Origin: Sclerotinia nivalis
Taxonomy: Eukaryota; Ascomycota; Leotiomycetes; Helotiales; Sclerotiniaceae
Assembly: GCA_029531795.1 (NCBI GenBank)
Contig: JAPEIS010000001.1
Coordinates: forward strand, 930,001-994,000
Reading direction: 5' to 3'
DNA length: 64,000 nt
Shown here: positions 58,600 to 64,000 of the stretch, in pieces
How the letters are laid out: each line of letters starts with the position of its first letter
How positions within the stretch are numbered: position 1 is the stretch's first letter
Notes under the pieces: generated by a model
Databases searched by the model: none
Told to the model about the DNA's origin: nothing
What the model saw: only the letters and a program-made list of their open reading frames with translations
Made by a program: the position numbers and the translations under genes

Positions 58600-61500
58600 A
58601 ACATTTTGAATACCCTTACTAACTCAAACATCGACTTGGTACATCTCACTTCGAATTATATCTTCACAAGATTCTGTTACCAGTATTTTTCCGAACAATA
58701 ACAACAACAACAACAACGACAACAATATCGAATTACCAAATACCGACCCTGTCCCAATACAGATTACGGAAATCTTACGAATAACAATACCCAACAAATA
58801 TTACAACAATCAAAAAAAATTCGAAACCTTTCTACTCCAAACCAAAATATACTTCAAATTCAACACTACCAAATTTGTAACTCCCAACAATTATAATCTA
58901 TACACCTCCTTTTACCTTTATAAAGAAGCAGCCAAATGGATTCAACCTTATCTCAAAGATTACTTCACCAAATCTAAAGATTATTGTATAACAATCACAC
59001 AAACCATTTTCGAAAACTTCACAAAATTCAAAAGAGAAATCGAACAAGTATTTGAGAATATCGACGAAATCAAAACAACCAAACAAAAACTATTCGCTTT
59101 AAAACAAATCAAAGCAACAATCAATTATACTACAGAATTCAAACGACATGCTAATCAAACCAGATAGAATCAATAGACTTTACTAAATCATTTCCATCGC
59201 AACCTTAAAGATCATGTAAAATTGGAACTTGCAAAAAATATCGAGTCTACAAATATTAACGAAATGATAGAATTTGTAATTAAAATCGATAATCGGCTTT
59301 ACGAATATCAGCGAAACAAAAAGTTCCAAAATTATTCAGGTTAGAATTACAAGCGAAACGAAAAAAGATAACATCAAACTAGAAATGAAAGCTATAAAGA
59401 TCCAATGAAGCTAGATACTACCATCCAAGGAAAACCATCCAAGGAAGAAATGAATAAACACAGAAATAAAAAGTTATACTTCGAATACGGGCAATCAAAA
59501 CATAGAGCTACAATTTATTGCCAAAAGAAACAAGGAAATTTCAATCGAAATAAGAAACCTTGGAAGAACAAGAAACAATTCAATACGATATTTGCACCCC
59601 AATTATATATTCTAAATTGCATGGACTTAGATTTTAAAGAACAACTAAAGGATAATCAATTCGAAGAATCAGAAGATTCAAAAGAAGAATCAATTTTGTA
59701 AATCAATCGAAAACCAAGTTCAGGGGAACTTTGGACTATACAATATATCAACAAATGGAATCGTCGAATTTGGAAATTTGGAGAAACAAATGAAAGAACT
59801 CACAACAACAATTTAAATGTAAAAAACATTGTAAAAGAAAAAACTTATAAAACAAGAATTATCGACAAGTATAGAATCTTATAGTACGGAGTTACAATCA
59901 ACTTTTCCTTTATCGAAAAAAACTCATATCATTATATGAAAATACTCGAACCAGGAGAAATATAAGAAATCATTTATTCCCATCACAATATTAATCATCT
60001 TATATACAAGATACACTTAGTACGATAGGTAGGGGATAAATATTTGATGTAAACCCAAATCATACAATTTTCACAAACAACAGAACATTTTCTCCGAATT
60101 ATACAAGGACTACCTTTAACCACCAAGTGGAAAAATATACTCGACAACGAGATTTCAATTGATCAAGCAATTACAAACGATAAAGAAAAAGATTATTGGA
60201 ATGTTTCTCTATCGGATCAGTTAAATCGCTTAATTGACCAAATTGACCAAATTGACCAAAATAACCAAACAGATCAAAATAGGCAATTAAACACTACAAA
60301 ACATAATAAACAGATCAACCTGATGGTTATAATCAATAAACACCGGCTCAAAGCTATAATAGACTCTGAAACAACCGGAAATTTTATCGTACAAAAAGCT
60401 ACACAAAAAACTGGTATAAAATTCCAAACGAAGAAACATTTATATATATTACAATTAATAAACGGACAACTAATTGATATTGAAAATAGAATAATACAAA
60501 TGAAGACCAAACTAATAAAAATACAAATAAATGAATATCACAAGTTCATACAACTTAATATAATTCTATTGGGAAATCACCAGGCCATATTAAACATACT
60601 ATAATTGATATAGTACAATCCCAATATTAATTAGAATCGAGGAATTTTGATATTCGACCAATACGATTACGATCATCGAAATATATACAAATCTATAAGA
60701 TTGAATATACGCTTTAGAGAATTGAAAGCAAACAATCTTATCGATATAGAATACCAAATCTAGAATCCCTTATTGACGGATATATTAATAGAATACAAAA
60801 AATATATAAAGCTTTTCGAAGAAAGAAAAGACTATAAGGCTTTATTAGAATACAAATTGTAGAATCACGAAATAATATTAATAAAAGAAAAGATACCTCC
60901 ATTTGGATCTATTTATCAAATATCGAAAAAAAACTTGAGGACATTCAAAGAATACATTGACAATAGTTTAAAGAAAGAATAAATCAGAGAATCCATTTCA
61001 TAAGTAGCTAGTTCTATATTATATATATTTAAAAAGGATAGAACTAAAAGGCTATACATAGATTACTGTAAGTTTAACAATATAACAATCAAGGAGCGAT
61101 ATCCATTTCCATTAGCTACAGAATTGAGAGATCGATTAGGGAAAGCTAAGATTTTCTCCAAATTTGATTTACGAAACGGTTTCCATTTAATCAGAATGAA
61201 GAAAGATGAAAAATGAAAAACAGCATTCAGAACTCGATACAAACTATATAAGTATCAGGTTATGTCATTTGGGTTAATTAATACACCAGTAATATACATG
61301 TGTTTGGTAAACAACGTATTGAGAAAGTATCTCGATATTTGTTGTATTTGTTATTTGAACGATATATTGATCTATTCAAAGATTCTGGAATAACATATTC
61401 AAGATATCAGCAATATTTTAGTATGCTTGGAAGAAGCAGACCTTTAATACAAACCCAGCAAATATATATTCCATATTACGAAAACGGAGTTTTTAGGCTA

Positions 61501-63690
61501 TACAATCTTTCTAAAAGGACTCAAAATAAGTTCAGATAAATTATAGACTATTCAAGAATGAAATCAGTTTACAAATATTAAAGAAATACAATCCTTTTTA
61601 AGATTTGCCAACTTCTATCACAAATTCATTAAAGATTATTCGAAAATAATAACTTCGATATCCAAAATAACCAAAAAGAATCAGAGAGAGTTTCAATAAA
61701 CGAAAAAAGCATAGGAAACTTTCGAACTACTCAAGTAAACCTTTATGAAAAAACCAATATTTCTATCATTCGATCTTGAATTACCAATTGAAATCGAAAC
61801 CAATTCTTCGGACTATACTCTGAAGGCAGTATTAAGCCAGCCAAAAGCGAATAAGAAATAACAACCAATAGTCTACTATTCCCATAAACTATCATCAACA
61901 GAACTAAATTATGAGATTTACAACAAAAAACTACTAATTATAATCGAAACATTTAGAAAATGAAAAATCTATTTGAAAGAATCGAAATATACAATGCAGA
62001 TATATACTGATCATAAAAACCTAATTTACTTTATTACAACAAAGGAATTAAACAAACAGCAGATCAAATAATCCGAAACCATAGCTGCCTACAATTTTCG
62101 CATTTTATATATCAAAGAAACAGAAAACACCAGAACCAACATTCTCAACAGAAAACCAGAATATTTACAAAATAAAATATACAAAACATATACAATCTTA
62201 AAGAAAAAAGATAACGCATTAATACACAACAAACCACAACTCACTACTTCCTTCAGAATTGATTACAGCACAATCAAGAAGCAATTGAAAACAGAATATA
62301 AACAAAATACTACTACAAAACGAATCCTCAAAAATACAAACAATTTAGAAAAGGGATTCAGCATCGACAAAGAGTTTATATACTTCTACGATAAATTATA
62401 TATACCTTCCAGATTAACTGAAGAATATATTCAAGAACAATACAAACTTCCAATTTATAGATATCAAAAAGTAATTAGAATCTTTATTAGAATCAGAAAA
62501 GAAATTTACTTTCCAAAAATAAGGATTACAATTGAGAAAATAATTGGGAACTACAATATTTGCATACAAAACAAAACTGCTAAACATGCTCTATATGGTC
62601 AGTTCAAAACCCCTGAATTATCTATTCAATTATAAAAATCCATCGTATAGAATTTCGTAATAAAACTATCTATATCCAAAAAATCAATCATACTAAAAAA
62701 GTACAATTCCATTCTAATAATGATAGATAGATTAACGAAATTCGTTTATATAATATCATTCTGTAAAAAATGGATGGTAGATAACCTAATTTATATATTC
62801 CTACAAAATATAATCAATATTCATAATATATTAGAAGAAATAATTTCAAATAGGGATAAACTTTTTATATCAAAATTTTGGATTACTCTTATAGCATTGC
62901 TTGGAATCAAACACAAACTATCTATTACGTTTCATCTTCAAATAGATGGCCAAATAGAACATCTAAATTAGACAATAAAAGCTTATCTATATTACTATAT
63001 CAATTATAAATAAGACAATTAAGTTGAACTACTACCCTTAGCTCAATTCGTATACAATATATCGGAGACAGAAACAACAAAGGTAATGCTAGTATATATT
63101 AACTATAGATATACTCCATTAATCTATCGTTCATTATTCCCACAAACAACGAATACCGACGAAACTATAAAAGATATATCGGAAATCAAGGAACTATACA
63201 AATAGCTCTCATTGAATCTGCAATTCATAATTTTGAAAACAACCGCATATTACAACAAATTACAAAGTATAGGATCTACTCTTAAAAAGAGGGATAAAAT
63301 TTATTTGATTCGAAGAAATATTCAAATACAACAATCAAGCGATAAACTAGACCACAAAAAATTAGGACCATTCGAAATCGAAGAAATAGTAGAACCTATC
63401 AATTTCAGATTGAAATTACCAAATACCATGAATATCCATTCAGTATTCTATATATCCTTACTCGAACTAACACCACCAAGAATGCCGAATGTACCAGAAA
63501 CCATAATCGAATCTATCAATCCGAACACCAAATACAATATCGAAACAATACTAGATTACAAGTACATCAGAAATATAATAAAATATTTAATCAAATAACT
63601 CGATTACTCATATTTAGAAAACATTTGGGAACTCAGAAAGAATCTTAATTACCCTGAAAAACTGTAGGCGTTCCATTAGCGATATCCAAA
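58600..63690 (+). mobile_element. Ty3/gypsy chromodomain retrotransposon 3, RIP-decayed
   Basis: Plus strand: gag (~58.73-59.70 kb; KLFALKQIKATINYTTEF, HFHRNLKDHVKLELAK), protease (LKAIIDSETTGNFIVQKA ~60350), reverse transcriptase (~60.95-61.65 kb; IHFH.L-type and FANFYHKFIKDYSKI-like segments in changing frames), RNase H (~61.8-62.1 kb), integrase (YIPSRLTEEYIQEQYKLP ~62.4 kb; ISNRDKLFISKFW ~62.86 kb; HLQIDGQIEHLN ~62.94 kb) and a C-terminal barrel plus chromodomain (KLGPFEIEEIVEPINFRLKLP; DYKYIRNIIKYLIK then ENIWELRKNLN, to ~63.66 kb). A 9-bp tandem AATTGACCA lies in frame at 60232-60258. The plus strand is A-rich and G-poor, the reverse of element 1. Confidence 0.8.
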
Positions 63691-64000
63691 TCTATCCAGA
63701 AAGGATCAAGGGGATTTGAGAAAGACGAAGGGTCGAAACCCTCCAAAAAATCGAACGGAGTATTATTAGGACCGGAAACATTCCTGTCTGCTTTTTCCTT
63801 TTCCGCTTACTCTTTTGTCAACCATTCTTTCTCTTCCAAAGCATTTAGTTTATCTATTGTAAAAAGACTATATCGAATTATTTTGGAAACCCGATTCTAA
63901 AGAAAACACTATTGTTTATTGAAACGAAGCAATTTCGACAAAGTCTCTTTACATTTACAATCCAAACGTTCCTGTTCACGAATAATACTCATTATATCGC
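63691..64000. other. Terminal stretch, probable retrotransposon 3' region
   Basis: Slightly less AT-rich sequence after the chromodomain of element 3. No LTR boundary or gene could be defined before the window ends. Confidence 0.3.

Overview
The window reads as nuclear DNA of a filamentous ascomycete. Genes have short introns (about 48-160 nt) with GTAAGT/GTATGT-type donors and CTAAC/CTGAC-like branch sites. The gene set is typical of Pezizomycotina: a Zn2Cys6 regulator, a Dal5/TNA1-like MFS permease, an MBOAT/wax-synthase-like enzyme, VPS25, a TBC protein and a SAM-PH protein. The right half is AT-rich decayed transposons carrying C-to-T/G-to-A damage of the RIP type. The style suggests a leotiomycete such as the Sclerotiniaceae, but that is inference from general resemblance only.

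Layout. 1-32.4 kb is gene-bearing DNA of normal composition. It holds a mucin-like secreted/wall protein with a folded C-terminal region (5' end outside the window), vps25, a TBC-domain protein, a SAM-PH polarity-type protein on the minus strand, a candidate small secreted cysteine-rich protein in an otherwise gene-poor 8 kb, a Zn2Cys6 transcription factor, one uncertain small spliced gene, an MFS transporter (minus) and a wax-synthase-like membrane enzyme (minus). 32.5-64 kb is mostly transposon graveyard: a Tad-like LINE (minus), a Tc1/mariner relic, a chromodomain Ty3/gypsy element (plus), a truncated second gypsy element (minus), a second LINE fragment (minus), a copia relic (minus) and a third gypsy element (plus). 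Three copies of a 163-bp LTR-like repeat punctuate 42-53 kb in mixed orientation.

The standout locus is a 4 kb island of normal composition between the LINE and the mariner relic. On the plus strand at 39596-40447 is a 283-residue HET-S-type protein: a HeLo domain followed by two HET-s-like amyloid repeats ending in the family's aromatic C-terminus. Diverging from it at 39149-38610 is an ORF whose first 31 residues carry a third copy of the same amyloid motif. In known fungal amyloid-signalling pairs this is the arrangement of a receptor (normally an NLR) whose N-terminal motif templates folding of the HeLo executioner. Here no NLR body can be recognised behind the motif, so the partner is either a truncated receptor or an unfamiliar protein.

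No rRNA, tRNA or CRISPR array was recognised. Exon boundaries were chosen by hand from splice consensus and reading phase; domain calls are from memory of the families, without database search.
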